Source: a virus. From it: a DNA stretch of 48,081 bases. The stretch's first letter is position 1; each line of letters opens with the position of its first letter. The stretch lies in the IMG/VR virus record IMGVR_UViG_3300044712_001627, positions 1 to 48,081 of that record. One strand, given 5' to 3'. This document shows, one piece after another, positions 21,990-30,793 of this stretch. A program made the translations under genes and the position numbers. Below the pieces are notes generated by a model, which was not told the DNA's origin, did not search any database, and saw only the letters and a program-made list of their open reading frames with translations.

Positions 21990-22345
21990 TATACCTAGCC
22001 AGTCCATACTCTCATCCTGACCCCGCCGTTAAACAACAGCGGTATGAATGGGCTCTCCAAGCGGTGGCCCATTACATCTCGCAAGGGATAGCCATCTATT
22101 CCCCTATCGTCCACAACCACCATATCGCTAGCCATATGAAAGTTCCTGGCACCTGGGAAACTTGGAAATCCCACGACATTGGAATGCTTCGCATCGCTGG
22201 CCAGATGTGGGTTCTTACCCTCCCCGACTGGGATAAGAGCGAAGGCATCAAGGCTGAAATTAATATCGCCGCCAGCATCGGCATCCCTGTTATCGCCCTC
22301 GAACCTCATGTCGTCGGTATCTCCCTATGCCCTACAACGCCATAA
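21986..22345 (+). CDS. DUF1937 protein (nucleoside deoxyribosyltransferase-like fold)
   Basis: 119 aa. MIYLASPYSHPDPAVKQQRY, SPIVHNHHIA, SHDIGML and WDKSEGIKAEINIAASIGIP match the DUF1937 pattern, related to nucleoside 2-deoxyribosyltransferases. It overlaps the polymerase by 4 nt (ATGA) and the next gene by 19 nt. A role in nucleotide salvage or modification is inferred from the family. Confidence 0.75.
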   Translation: MIYLASPYSHPDPAVKQQRYEWALQAVAHYISQGIAIYSPIVHNHHIASHMKVPGTWETWKSHDIGMLRIAGQMWVLTLPDWDKSEGIKAEINIAASIGIPVIALEPHVVGISLCPTTP

Positions 22346-23577
22346 ACGCCTTTATCGAGTACAATTCCGGCAACGAGATTCCCCGCAATTACGTTGTCTG
22401 GTCTATGCTTTACGCCCTCACAGCGGCGGTGAAGAAATCCGTTCGAATCGACTGGGGGTATTTTAAATTCTCCCCGGAGATGTATATCTGTCTCGTCGGC
22501 CTCGCGGGTTCGCGGAAGTCCTCCGCAAAGGACATCATCCGCGATATCTTCACCGAGGCCTTTCCCAATTACCCGATCGGGTATTCTCGACAAAGCCCAG
22601 CCGACATGATAAAACGCATGGCATCTGACGAGTGCCTTATGTCCTACACCGATTGTGATGGAGCCCCGGTCGAGGTTCGTCCCCTCGCCCTCTTCCTCAA
22701 CGAAATGTCCTCGCTCCTCACTATCGACATCGAGGGGATGATTGGATTCCTTACCGACATCTATGGTTCTCCTCTCTACGATGGCTCTACCATCTCGCGC
22801 GGCCTTGAGAAGGTCGATAATCCTTGCCTCTCCATGCTCGCCTGCCAGACAACGGGGTGGCTAATCCGCCATCTCAAATCCGAAGAGGTCGACTCCGGCT
22901 TCGCCCGGCGATGTATCTACGTTGTCGAGACGGGCCGCGGTCCTCGCAAGGCATTCCCATCTCCCCCGGCTGGCTGGCAAAAGATGCGCGAACAGCTTAA
23001 GAACCACCTCATCAAGGTGGGCAAACTCGCCGGTGTCTTCAAGATGGAAGCCGACATGCTCGAGTTCTACAAATCCTGGTATGAAGGATTGAAATTCCCC
23101 GAAGATCCACTCATGGAAGCCTGGTATTCCAGCAAGCACGTTCAAGCCTTGAAGGTTGCGATGGCCCTCGAGATGGCCGAGGAAAATCCCAAGCTTGTTC
23201 TCACCCGCGATAACTTTGAGTTCGCGGTAGCCCTCATTGACTCGCTCGAACCAAATATGAGGAAACTAACAGTCGCTGCTGGCCGCAACGAGCTATCCGG
23301 CCCCATGCAAGCCATCATCGAGCGCCTCGCCTCCGCTGGCGGTTGGATGCCAGAGAAACTCGTCATGCGCGATTGTGCTCGTGATATGACCCCTGACGAG
23401 ACATTCCAGGCCATGCGGTTCCTCGAGAAGAAAACCAACGAGATAATCATTTGGGACCACACCTTCTACAACGACGATGGCTCCCAAGCGGTGACGAAAC
23501 GGATGGTCGCCACTCCCCGCAAATACAAAGAGGTCATGCTGGAAGCCCTCCAAAAACAAAAGGCCGCTGGCGGTTAA
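22327..23577 (+). CDS. DUF3987-like P-loop ATPase, putative replicative helicase/primase factor
   Basis: 416 aa. The Walker A region GLAGSRKSSAKDIIRDIF lies at about residues 59-76, with Arg before Lys-Ser. ALFLNEMSSLL (about 118-128) is a Walker B-like strand, and SMLACQTTGWLIRHL is sensor-like. The layout matches DUF3987 proteins found in phage replication modules in place of DnaB-type helicases. There is no other helicase candidate in the genome, so this protein probably fills that role. It is the last gene of the rightward arm; its stop lies in the hairpin loop of the convergent terminator. Confidence 0.65.
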   Translation: MPYNAINAFIEYNSGNEIPRNYVVWSMLYALTAAVKKSVRIDWGYFKFSPEMYICLVGLAGSRKSSAKDIIRDIFTEAFPNYPIGYSRQSPADMIKRMASDECLMSYTDCDGAPVEVRPLALFLNEMSSLLTIDIEGMIGFLTDIYGSPLYDGSTISRGLEKVDNPCLSMLACQTTGWLIRHLKSEEVDSGFARRCIYVVETGRGPRKAFPSPPAGWQKMREQLKNHLIKVGKLAGVFKMEADMLEFYKSWYEGLKFPEDPLMEAWYSSKHVQALKVAMALEMAEENPKLVLTRDNFEFAVALIDSLEPNMRKLTVAAGRNELSGPMQAIIERLASAGGWMPEKLVMRDCARDMTPDETFQAMRFLEKKTNEIIIWDHTFYNDDGSQAVTKRMVATPRKYKEVMLEALQKQKAAGG

Positions 23578-23587
23578 ACCAGCGGTC
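23562..23587. terminator. Hairpin between convergent arms
   Basis: GGCCGCTGG (23562-23570) pairs with CCAGCGGTC (23579-23587). The stop codon TAA of the rightward arm lies in the loop. The U-tail is poor (CTTGAATT), so termination efficiency is uncertain. Confidence 0.5.
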
Positions 23588-23613
23588 CTTGAATTAAATC
23601 ATTTAACCCCAGG
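23587..23613. repeat. Genome-wide palindromic motif, copy 5 (convergence point)
   Basis: The core TTAAATCATTTAA (23594-23606) has arms CCTTGAA and CCCCAGG. It sits in the 40-bp gap between the ends of the two converging arms. No gene starts here, so this copy cannot serve as an ordinary promoter or ribosome-binding site. Confidence 0.85.
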
Positions 23614-23617
23614 GCGG

Positions 23618-26600
23618 TTAGCGTCTTATCGCTTTCCGCCTTGTTGCATTTCTAGATACCCCTGTGCGCTTGATGCCACCGGTTTGAGGGGGTTGGATAA
23701 TCTCCGGCTTGATACCAATCATGCTAAGTGCCGTCTTCTGTGCCTCTCCGGGATACTCTTCCTTCCCTTGCACCGCGTGGTAAACTGTCGGAGCTTGCAT
23801 CGGTATTGGCGCCATGAGGGCGGCCTCCTTCAAAACCTCCGAATCCGTCAACCTCTTCCCCTTCCAATTCTCGCCCGTCCAAAGAAGATCGAGGAACCTT
23901 CCCATGGGTGCCAGTTTAAACGAGACAACATCGTGAACGCCCCGTCGAAGGCTCTGCCGCTTCTCAATTTGTTTCGAGAATTGGTGTGAGATCTCCGCCA
24001 CCAGAGACATTGGATTCAAAAACATCCCCTTGCTTGAACCGAGTTTGTCCGGTATCCAAGCCGAGATCTTCGCATTGATTCCCTCTTCAGGATTCTCCCA
24101 CGTCGGCTTCCCTCGCGTGAGCATGTTGATAAGCTGGTTCCCGATAAAGTAAGCAGCGAACAGCGTGCCCGCACTCTTCATTAACGAGCCAACAACCAGT
24201 CGTCGTTCTGTCACCGCGGAGAGGGCCGCTTTCCCTGTCTGTCCCATCGAGCCAAGCTCCGTTCTCAACAACCCCTCATTCCACTGCGGAGCCAGCAAGA
24301 AGATCCTCATGATATCCGTCATCGTTTTATTCTTCACCCACGATTGATTCATGAGATTCCCAAACCGCTTGTTAAGATCCCGCGAGACGTTCCTCGCGAT
24401 CTCTGCATCCGCCTTCCCTGGGTCCGCCTCTTTCAACCGGCGGAATTCCGACAGGTAAACATTAGCCATGACCCCTCGCTGAAACCGATTAAACAAGAAC
24501 CGGTTGTAAGTTCCGATCCCAGGCAGCTTCTGCAAGAAGGTGGTGTAAAGGTTATCCGAGATCCTCCCAATATTGTAACCCGTGCGGATACCGAGGCCGA
24601 TGATCCTTTTATCTTCAAGGATATTATTCAACCATTTTGCGGGGATCTCTCCTCGCCTTGCCATCTCGCCCAGCGTGGCCTCATCGAAGTCTAGCAACGA
24701 CAGCCCCTTGTTAAACCGCATAGCCTTAAACCCGCCAGTCGATAACCCATAAAATGCGAGGCGCCCCATATGGAAAAGGTCGAATAACAAGATCGTATGC
24801 TTTGTAAACCCGACGCCCTCCATCAAGGCTTTTCCTATAACCGACTCGTTAAAGATGGATTCCCCATTCAACGCCTTGAACAATCCGCTATATTGTTTCA
24901 GCACCGCGACGGGCTGATTCCCAAAGAACGTAGCCACATACCCCTTCGGCACGACGGCTTGCGATCCGCGAGGCCCTGTTGGGGTCATCCTCACCTTTCT
25001 CCCAACATCCGCAAAGATCGGTTGTTTGGTAAAGGGATCATTAACCTTCTTCAGCGAGTCAACGAGTTCAACCTTTCCTGCCATCTTGTTCCCAACACGG
25101 AGTCGATGTTCGAGAAGATCGAAGGCATTCAAGCTAACAGGCTTCAACCCGTTAGCCACCGCGGAGGCGAGTGTATCGTATTTCCTCTGCTTCATAAACC
25201 CACTAGCCCCGCCACCGCCGCTTTCGAAAAGGAGATCAAGCTCTTGCCGCAGGTCCCACATATGCGGAACATACCCCTCGCGGTATATCGTATCTATCCC
25301 GCGGATATTCTCTGCATCAACCTGCCTCCTTGCCTCTTGCGAATACCGCTGTGCGATAGGGAGAAGCTTACCCCATTGCGTGCCAGCTAACTTCAACGCC
25401 GCACGAACCCTATTCGCCTGTTTTGTATTAACTCCAAGAAGGGCATTCCTCATCCGATCGAGATTTTTAATATCTCCATTCGCCTCGACCACCATCGCCA
25501 GTGCCTCCGCTTCTTGCTTATTCAGCTGCCGTCCGAGAGTATCCTTCGCTTTGCTCTCAATCCAATTCCTCGTTTGCTTCGAATAAACATTTGCGGAGTT
25601 ATCAATCGTATCCATCGCAGCGGGAATGGTATCCCCTTTCAACTGCCGGCGTTTATACCAAGAAAGGACATCCGTCGTTATGGCCCCTCGTTCCGAAAAC
25701 CGATTCGGACCCGCTGGCGGAGGGTTCGCTACTTCCCCTCCTGCCAACGTGCTGACTCTACCTAACAACCCTTGCCCTTTTTCTTCGGTTTCTTGTCTCG
25801 CAACATTTCTCCCACCTCCTTTCTTTCCTTGCCACCTTGCAAGGGGATTCCATTCTATCGCTCCTCGTTCGCCGGGACGAGCCGCCGGGGTTCGCTCAAC
25901 ATCCTTCCCGAACAAGGAAAATTGCTTCTCGCGGAGATGAGAGATATCGTAAAGGCGAGCTGTCGCTGTTGTCTTCGGTTTGCCAGAGGCGTCTTTAAAG
26001 ATAAGCCCCTTTCGAGGTTCAATAACGTGTTCTTCTCTGCGATTCCTCCAGTACTCAGTTTGTTCTGGGGTCTCTGTCATACGAGCATAATCCCGTTCAT
26101 CACGAGCCTCTGGCGTTCTAAGTTCTGGATGTAGGTAACGAACGCTCACTGCCCTCTGATGTTCCCCAAAATCCACCGGTTCCCCTTTTCTCCCCGTGAG
26201 TTCTTCCAGGGTCCGTGGAAGGATCTTATCGTAATTGAGGGTCATGCCGGGTTCTTGCGGGATGTAATTACCGCCCTTCTCCGCATATGGCGCTATATCC
26301 CTTGCAATTTCTTTCGCCCGCTGTGAGAAATTAGCTTGCGGTTTATCCACTCGAAAATATTCTCCATTAAACTTTGCAAAGGTTCCATTTCGATAGTCCT
26401 CTCCATAATAACCTCGCATATCTTCAGCGGAGTTACTAGCATCTTTTGCAACCTCTTCAAGTGTGGCCGGTTTAATCTCCGCCGCCACCGCATCATGCCC
26501 CTCACTCATCATTGCCGTTTGTGCATCCGACAAGGCAACAGCGTCCGCCCCATTCTTCCTCGCGTAATCTATTGCCGCCTTGAGGGTTAAACGGGGGTAG

Positions 26601-28204
26601 TCTTTGAGGAGGGGGTGGTTCCCGCTAGCGTAAATGTGTTTAAACCGTTCTCTATACTCTTCTGGTGTAATCCCTTGCCGAGCCGCTCGCTCTTTTATAT
26701 CGGCCTCTATACCTCGTTGCTTCTGTCCCCAATCACTTTGCACCTCGATGATATGTGCTACCTTCTTCCCTTCCGCTGTTTTCTCCCATTGAATCCTCGC
26801 CCAACCGAGGACGTTTTTATCTTCCGCGCCCCAATGGTTGCCTTGGTGAATTACTCCTGATCCCTCAATCCCATATTCCCCTTCTTTAAGTTTTTGCTCT
26901 ACCGCGGGAACCCTCACCATCACCACATCTTGATCGGCGTCCTTCGGTGCAATGGAGCGATATTGATCGGGGTCGAAGGATTGACTGATCGGAGTTTGTA
27001 ACTCCTCCGCCATTTTTGTAGCGCGGTTAATCTTTTCCTGCACTTCCGGTGCAAGAGCAGCGATTTCCGCATCCCTCATCGTTTGCCAGTTAGGGGTAGT
27101 TGTATCCAACTCGTGACGGAGGGTTCCTAATTGTTCAACCGTTTGGCTCCGTAATCCGCTAGACCGCAAAACCTTCACCTCCACTTGCGGTGCCAGTTCA
27201 TCCATTTTATCCGCAATCTCTTTCGTCGTCCTTGGCGCCTCATCGAGAAACGCCGACAACCCCTCCCGATAAGAATTCAATTCCGCGGGGCTTAAATCCC
27301 CCTTCTGTGCCAGGTTATCTAACCGTCCCATAACCTGTTCTTTCTCGAGCTTCTTCCCTTCCAAGAATTTAGATTTTTCCACAATGGCCTTCGGGCCGCC
27401 AAGAACAAACTGCCGGAATCCGCCATGCTCGCCAGCCGTCTCATCAACCCCTGGTGTGATCCCTCGTTCCCCTGGCGTCGCCTGAACAATCTTCCCCTTC
27501 TCGCCGAAATCCTTTACCATCTTTCCAGGCCCAGCACCGAGCATGAGAAGGTTCATTGGGACGTCAACGAGGGATTTACCGATTCGTCCAGGATCTCTCG
27601 CCTTGATCGCTTCTTGCGCTTCCACAACCGCGGGTCCAATCCCACGAGCGCCTTCTGTTGCAAACGCCGCTCCTACCAACCGAGGAGCCACCTTCGCCGC
27701 CTTCAAAGCCCCCAGTCCTTCCAGCGATGTAACAAATGAGGCGGCTTGTAACCCACCGCGGAGGAACCCGTGCAAACCCCGCTCGAAGGCGTCTTCATAT
27801 TTATTCCTCCCACGAACAGGAGCCTGTTCTGGCAAAAGTTGTTCTAGCGGCATTCGCGTTAGGTTGCTAATATCGACCCCTTCGAGGATTCCCATCCCTG
27901 CCTGCCTCGATTGTTCTACCCGCTGATCCTCTGCCGCGCGAGGTGTAAACGCCGGAGCCATTCGCGGGGCCATCCCCACCATCTCCGCATCACTAGCCCG
28001 CGGTTCTGGCGGATTCTGAATCTTGCTAATCCTCTCCCCAAGCGTCCCCGGCTCGTCTATTGCAAAAAGGGGCGAGGGCCCAGGAGCTTCCGCTCCCAAA
28101 CCCCCACCGAAATGTTTCTCCATGACGGAGTGTATCTCGTTCTCCGGCATTCCGTCCGGGAACTCGACAACTGCATTTTGTCCCTTTACATAAACCTCGA
28201 TCAT
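23618..28204 (-). CDS. Very large internal virion/DNA-ejection protein (polyvalent protein)
   Basis: 1528 aa, the last gene of the late arm. The N-terminus (VEFPDGMPENEIHSVMEKHF) is the short module typical of podovirus ejection proteins. Residues ~430-780 carry HIIEVQSDWGQKQRG, as in the LPD-type domains of large phage polyvalent proteins, which often hold host-acting enzymatic modules. The C-terminal third has hydrophobic segments (HTILLFDLFHMGRLAFYGLS, LFAAYFIGNQLINML) and a basic end. Probably packaged in the head and injected, forming part of a trans-envelope channel. I cannot name the enzymatic activity, if any. Confidence 0.8.
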   Translation of the reverse strand: MIEVYVKGQNAVVEFPDGMPENEIHSVMEKHFGGGLGAEAPGPSPLFAIDEPGTLGERISKIQNPPEPRASDAEMVGMAPRMAPAFTPRAAEDQRVEQSRQAGMGILEGVDISNLTRMPLEQLLPEQAPVRGRNKYEDAFERGLHGFLRGGLQAASFVTSLEGLGALKAAKVAPRLVGAAFATEGARGIGPAVVEAQEAIKARDPGRIGKSLVDVPMNLLMLGAGPGKMVKDFGEKGKIVQATPGERGITPGVDETAGEHGGFRQFVLGGPKAIVEKSKFLEGKKLEKEQVMGRLDNLAQKGDLSPAELNSYREGLSAFLDEAPRTTKEIADKMDELAPQVEVKVLRSSGLRSQTVEQLGTLRHELDTTTPNWQTMRDAEIAALAPEVQEKINRATKMAEELQTPISQSFDPDQYRSIAPKDADQDVVMVRVPAVEQKLKEGEYGIEGSGVIHQGNHWGAEDKNVLGWARIQWEKTAEGKKVAHIIEVQSDWGQKQRGIEADIKERAARQGITPEEYRERFKHIYASGNHPLLKDYPRLTLKAAIDYARKNGADAVALSDAQTAMMSEGHDAVAAEIKPATLEEVAKDASNSAEDMRGYYGEDYRNGTFAKFNGEYFRVDKPQANFSQRAKEIARDIAPYAEKGGNYIPQEPGMTLNYDKILPRTLEELTGRKGEPVDFGEHQRAVSVRYLHPELRTPEARDERDYARMTETPEQTEYWRNRREEHVIEPRKGLIFKDASGKPKTTATARLYDISHLREKQFSLFGKDVERTPAARPGERGAIEWNPLARWQGKKGGGRNVARQETEEKGQGLLGRVSTLAGGEVANPPPAGPNRFSERGAITTDVLSWYKRRQLKGDTIPAAMDTIDNSANVYSKQTRNWIESKAKDTLGRQLNKQEAEALAMVVEANGDIKNLDRMRNALLGVNTKQANRVRAALKLAGTQWGKLLPIAQRYSQEARRQVDAENIRGIDTIYREGYVPHMWDLRQELDLLFESGGGGASGFMKQRKYDTLASAVANGLKPVSLNAFDLLEHRLRVGNKMAGKVELVDSLKKVNDPFTKQPIFADVGRKVRMTPTGPRGSQAVVPKGYVATFFGNQPVAVLKQYSGLFKALNGESIFNESVIGKALMEGVGFTKHTILLFDLFHMGRLAFYGLSTGGFKAMRFNKGLSLLDFDEATLGEMARRGEIPAKWLNNILEDKRIIGLGIRTGYNIGRISDNLYTTFLQKLPGIGTYNRFLFNRFQRGVMANVYLSEFRRLKEADPGKADAEIARNVSRDLNKRFGNLMNQSWVKNKTMTDIMRIFLLAPQWNEGLLRTELGSMGQTGKAALSAVTERRLVVGSLMKSAGTLFAAYFIGNQLINMLTRGKPTWENPEEGINAKISAWIPDKLGSSKGMFLNPMSLVAEISHQFSKQIEKRQSLRRGVHDVVSFKLAPMGRFLDLLWTGENWKGKRLTDSEVLKEAALMAPIPMQAPTVYHAVQGKEEYPGEAQKTALSMIGIKPEIIQPPQTGGIKRTGVSRNATRRKAIRR

Positions 28205-28206
28205 AA

Positions 28207-29127
28207 TTATTTCAAGCCTTGCGGGGTGTAGATGTAACGTTTCAGCGCGGGAGCTGGAGCCGGCATATCCTCATCGGGATTGTCCGTCATACCGGAGGGA
28301 TCTTCGTCCTCCCAGTTTTGTTGAGGGGCAGCGGAGGTAACAGCGCGGGAGACGGGAGAAGGATCTTTATCAATCCCCAGAGTATTCCGCAATATTAACG
28401 GATACCGCTTGCTATAAATCTCCCCTTGCAAAGGTGTCATACCGCCCTCTGAATCCTTCGGTATTGGTTGACCGGAGACTTGTGCGGCGGCTGCTTGTGC
28501 AGCAACCTTGGCATCCATTACCTTGTTATTAAGAACCTCACGGTCGTAACGTTTTTGTTCGATGGATTGCGGACCTAGTTTGCCCTGCGCTGTTTGAGCC
28601 GCTATCATTGTCCTTGCTATCGAGGAAATCCCATTCACCCATTTCGTCTTTCCAATACCAACAGCGATATTATACAGTTTCCCTAACGCCGCTGGAGTTG
28701 CCCCTTCCTTCCCTATCTGTGTGAATACGTCTCCCAGCGCTCGCTGTTCTATTGGTTCCAGGTTATCCGATCCCTTCGCAGCCGCGGCCTCTTGTTTAAT
28801 TTGATTAGCCCGATCTCCAAGACGGATCTTCTCATCATAATAGATTTTCTTATCCTGTTCCGCTTGAGACCTCCGTTGCTCCGCTTGCGTAGCAATCTTC
28901 TCTTGCGCTGTGTAATGTTTCCCCATCATCTCTAAACGAGATTGTTCCAGCCCAATTTGCTGCATCCTCATTCCCAGCTCTCGCTCCTTCATCTCCCTCT
29001 CGAATCCCATCTCCGCAATCTTCTGCCTCATCATCGGGAGATCCATAAGAATCCCCGCCAGCTTATCCCCTAACGCTGAAAAAGCGTTCGCCGCATCTGT
29101 TCCGTAACCACGATTTATTAAAGACAT
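28207..29127 (-). CDS. Coiled-coil internal virion protein, putative
   Basis: 306 aa. The N-terminal 120 residues are long charged helices (IAEMGFEREMKERELGMRMQ ... EQRRSQAEQDKKIYYDEKIR), the middle is helical, and the end is disordered (DEDPSGMTDNPDEDMPAPAP). It lies between other ejection-type proteins, so it is probably one of them. It is preceded by palindrome copy 6, with a GAAGG arm upstream of the ATG. Confidence 0.7.
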   Translation of the reverse strand: MSLINRGYGTDAANAFSALGDKLAGILMDLPMMRQKIAEMGFEREMKERELGMRMQQIGLEQSRLEMMGKHYTAQEKIATQAEQRRSQAEQDKKIYYDEKIRLGDRANQIKQEAAAAKGSDNLEPIEQRALGDVFTQIGKEGATPAALGKLYNIAVGIGKTKWVNGISSIARTMIAAQTAQGKLGPQSIEQKRYDREVLNNKVMDAKVAAQAAAAQVSGQPIPKDSEGGMTPLQGEIYSKRYPLILRNTLGIDKDPSPVSRAVTSAAPQQNWEDEDPSGMTDNPDEDMPAPAPALKRYIYTPQGLK

Positions 29128-29138
29128 ATAGTTTTTAT

Positions 29139-29165
29139 CCTTCGGTTAAATCATTTAATGGAAGG
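29139..29165. repeat. Genome-wide palindromic motif, copy 6
   Basis: The core TTAAATCATTTAA (29146-29158) has symmetric arms CCTTCGG and TGGAAGG, the most symmetric copy. It overlaps the stop of 29155-29781 and lies 12 nt upstream of the 28207-29127 start. Confidence 0.85.
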
Positions 29166-29781
29166 TTGAGCCGGGTTTTTGCGGAGCCACCGCACCTGGG
29201 TTTGCCGAGGCCGCTCGATTCAAAGCCCCATACATTCCTGTTAACCCGCCGAGGGTTGTGAAGGCGGAACCAATCGCTTGACCTTGTGCACCGTTCATGG
29301 CAGCCAAGTTTGTTAGGTAAGGCGTCGTTTGGGCGGAGCTAGCCGAGAGATTCGATATCACCCCTAACTGCCTTGCCACCTCCGCATTATTCAACCCTTG
29401 ATCGCTCAAGGCGGATTGAAACCCTTGTAACTCCGCACTCGCTCCAATGGCTTGTTCCGTCTCCGCATCAAGCCTCCCCTGATTTACAGGGCTAAGAGTA
29501 TTTCGTGCAGTCGACGTGGAAACAGGCATTTGTGTAGCTCGACGATAGGCCTCGGCCGCTGAAGCCTTCGCGGCATTCTTAGCAGCCGCGACTTTGTCAG
29601 CTCCGCTCCCCGAAACAGACTCTTCAAAAAGCGGAGTTGCTTGTTTTTGATATTCCTCCTGCTGTGCGATCTGTCGCTTAATGATATCTTCTTGTTCATT
29701 GGCAGCCTGGATGCTAGAGTAAACGGAATAACCAGCTCCCGCGGCGGAGAGGGCGATTCCAAGAGGTAATAAAAATCCCAT
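29155..29781 (-). CDS. Ala-rich internal virion protein with N-terminal hydrophobic helix
   Basis: 208 aa. MGFLLPLGIALSAAGAGYSV is hydrophobic and glycine-rich, then a helical QQEEYQKQATPLFEES region follows, with an Ala/Ser-rich body and the end PGSTFH. The composition is typical of podovirus ejection or core proteins. Its last two residues (FH) match those of the upstream gene (GQPFH). Membrane-active ejection component, inferred. Confidence 0.65.
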   Translation of the reverse strand: MGFLLPLGIALSAAGAGYSVYSSIQAANEQEDIIKRQIAQQEEYQKQATPLFEESVSGSGADKVAAAKNAAKASAAEAYRRATQMPVSTSTARNTLSPVNQGRLDAETEQAIGASAELQGFQSALSDQGLNNAEVARQLGVISNLSASSAQTTPYLTNLAAMNGAQGQAIGSAFTTLGGLTGMYGALNRAASANPGAVAPQKPGSTFH

Positions 29782-29788
29782 AATCTTT

Positions 29789-30424
29789 TTAGTGGAAAGG
29801 TTGGCCTACGTTTTGGTTAAGAGTTCCGCCTCCGCCAGAAGAGCCGAGGCCTGCAACAGAGGGGGTTAGCGAGAACCCACCACCAGCGAATTGCGGCATG
29901 GCATTCCTTATCGAATTCGCCATGTAAACATTAGCCCATTGGGAGAAGAGATTTCCCAGTGGGGCGATAGCTGAAGGGGCTTGGATTTGCGAGGCCGCTT
30001 CGGTGGCGGATTGCGCAGCGAGGGTTGGATTTTGCGACGAGACCAGCTGGTTCGTCACATTCTGTTTTTGCTTGGCGACCTCGCCTTGCAGAGCTTGCCG
30101 CGATTGCAAAGCTTGGTTTGTAACCCCTATCATCTGGCGATTCTTTTCCGCTTCGAGCGAGGTCATATAACGGTTCGCAGCGGAGCTCGATCCTATCCCG
30201 GCATCCGCTAGCGAGGTTGCAAGGTTCAACCGATTCGCCCTGTATTGTTGCCCCACCTGCGGTGTTAACTGTGCCAGCGTTGCCGCTTGCATCGAGTCGT
30301 AAAAAGCAGGGGTGAACCCTTTAAACGCCGTGTCGATCTTTTCCATCCCAGCTGAGATGGCGGCGGTTCTATTTGCCTCTTGTTGCCTGATGGCATCCGA
30401 GGCGTCATTTCCTCCTCCACACAT
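29789..30424 (-). CDS. Ala/Gln-rich internal virion protein
   Basis: 211 aa starting MCGGGNDASDAIRQQEANRT, a start resembling small podovirus internal proteins. Helical and Gln/Ala-rich (NRQMIGVTNQALQSRQALQG), then a Gly-rich end GQPFH. It is part of the four-gene run of putative ejection proteins (30424 down to 23618). Exact role unknown. Confidence 0.65.
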   Translation of the reverse strand: MCGGGNDASDAIRQQEANRTAAISAGMEKIDTAFKGFTPAFYDSMQAATLAQLTPQVGQQYRANRLNLATSLADAGIGSSSAANRYMTSLEAEKNRQMIGVTNQALQSRQALQGEVAKQKQNVTNQLVSSQNPTLAAQSATEAASQIQAPSAIAPLGNLFSQWANVYMANSIRNAMPQFAGGGFSLTPSVAGLGSSGGGGTLNQNVGQPFH

Positions 30425-30427
30425 ATG

Positions 30428-30793
30428 TTAAGCCTGTAAGTTTTTCAAATACAATTTATGGTCTCCCGCGAGGACATAACCGAGGCTCTGCGGGTAAGGA
30501 GCCAACGGGGATTCGTCTCTGACGGGCAGAGTGACAATCGAATGGCCTTGCGCGGAGTAAATGTTCTCCGCGAAATTCAAGGCGTTTAAGGAATCTCGCA
30601 CTTGAGTGCGGTGGGTATCCATCCAGAAGAAAATGGTTGGGGCCGCCCCAATGTAACCAACAATCTGTGGCCCCTTCCGAACAACAAACGCTGGCGAGAT
30701 AATCGCGTGGTCATCTTGCGCGGCGCATTTGGTTAACAAGTCGATATCATCGACTCGACACGGTGAGATTCTCAACATTCTTTCTGTCATCAT
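30428..30793 (-). CDS. GNAT-like small virion-associated protein
   Basis: 121 aa. The order of secondary structure (ISPCRVDDIDLLTKCAA, AFVVRKGPQIVGYIGA, TFAENIYSAQG-like helix, LGYVLAGDHKLYLK) resembles a reduced GNAT acyltransferase fold. Such GNAT-like proteins occur beside podovirus nozzle genes. The acetyl-CoA motif is not clear, so a structural role is as likely. It overlaps the nozzle-like gene by 4 nt. Confidence 0.55.
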   Translation of the reverse strand: MMTERMLRISPCRVDDIDLLTKCAAQDDHAIISPAFVVRKGPQIVGYIGAAPTIFFWMDTHRTQVRDSLNALNFAENIYSAQGHSIVTLPVRDESPLAPYPQSLGYVLAGDHKLYLKNLQA

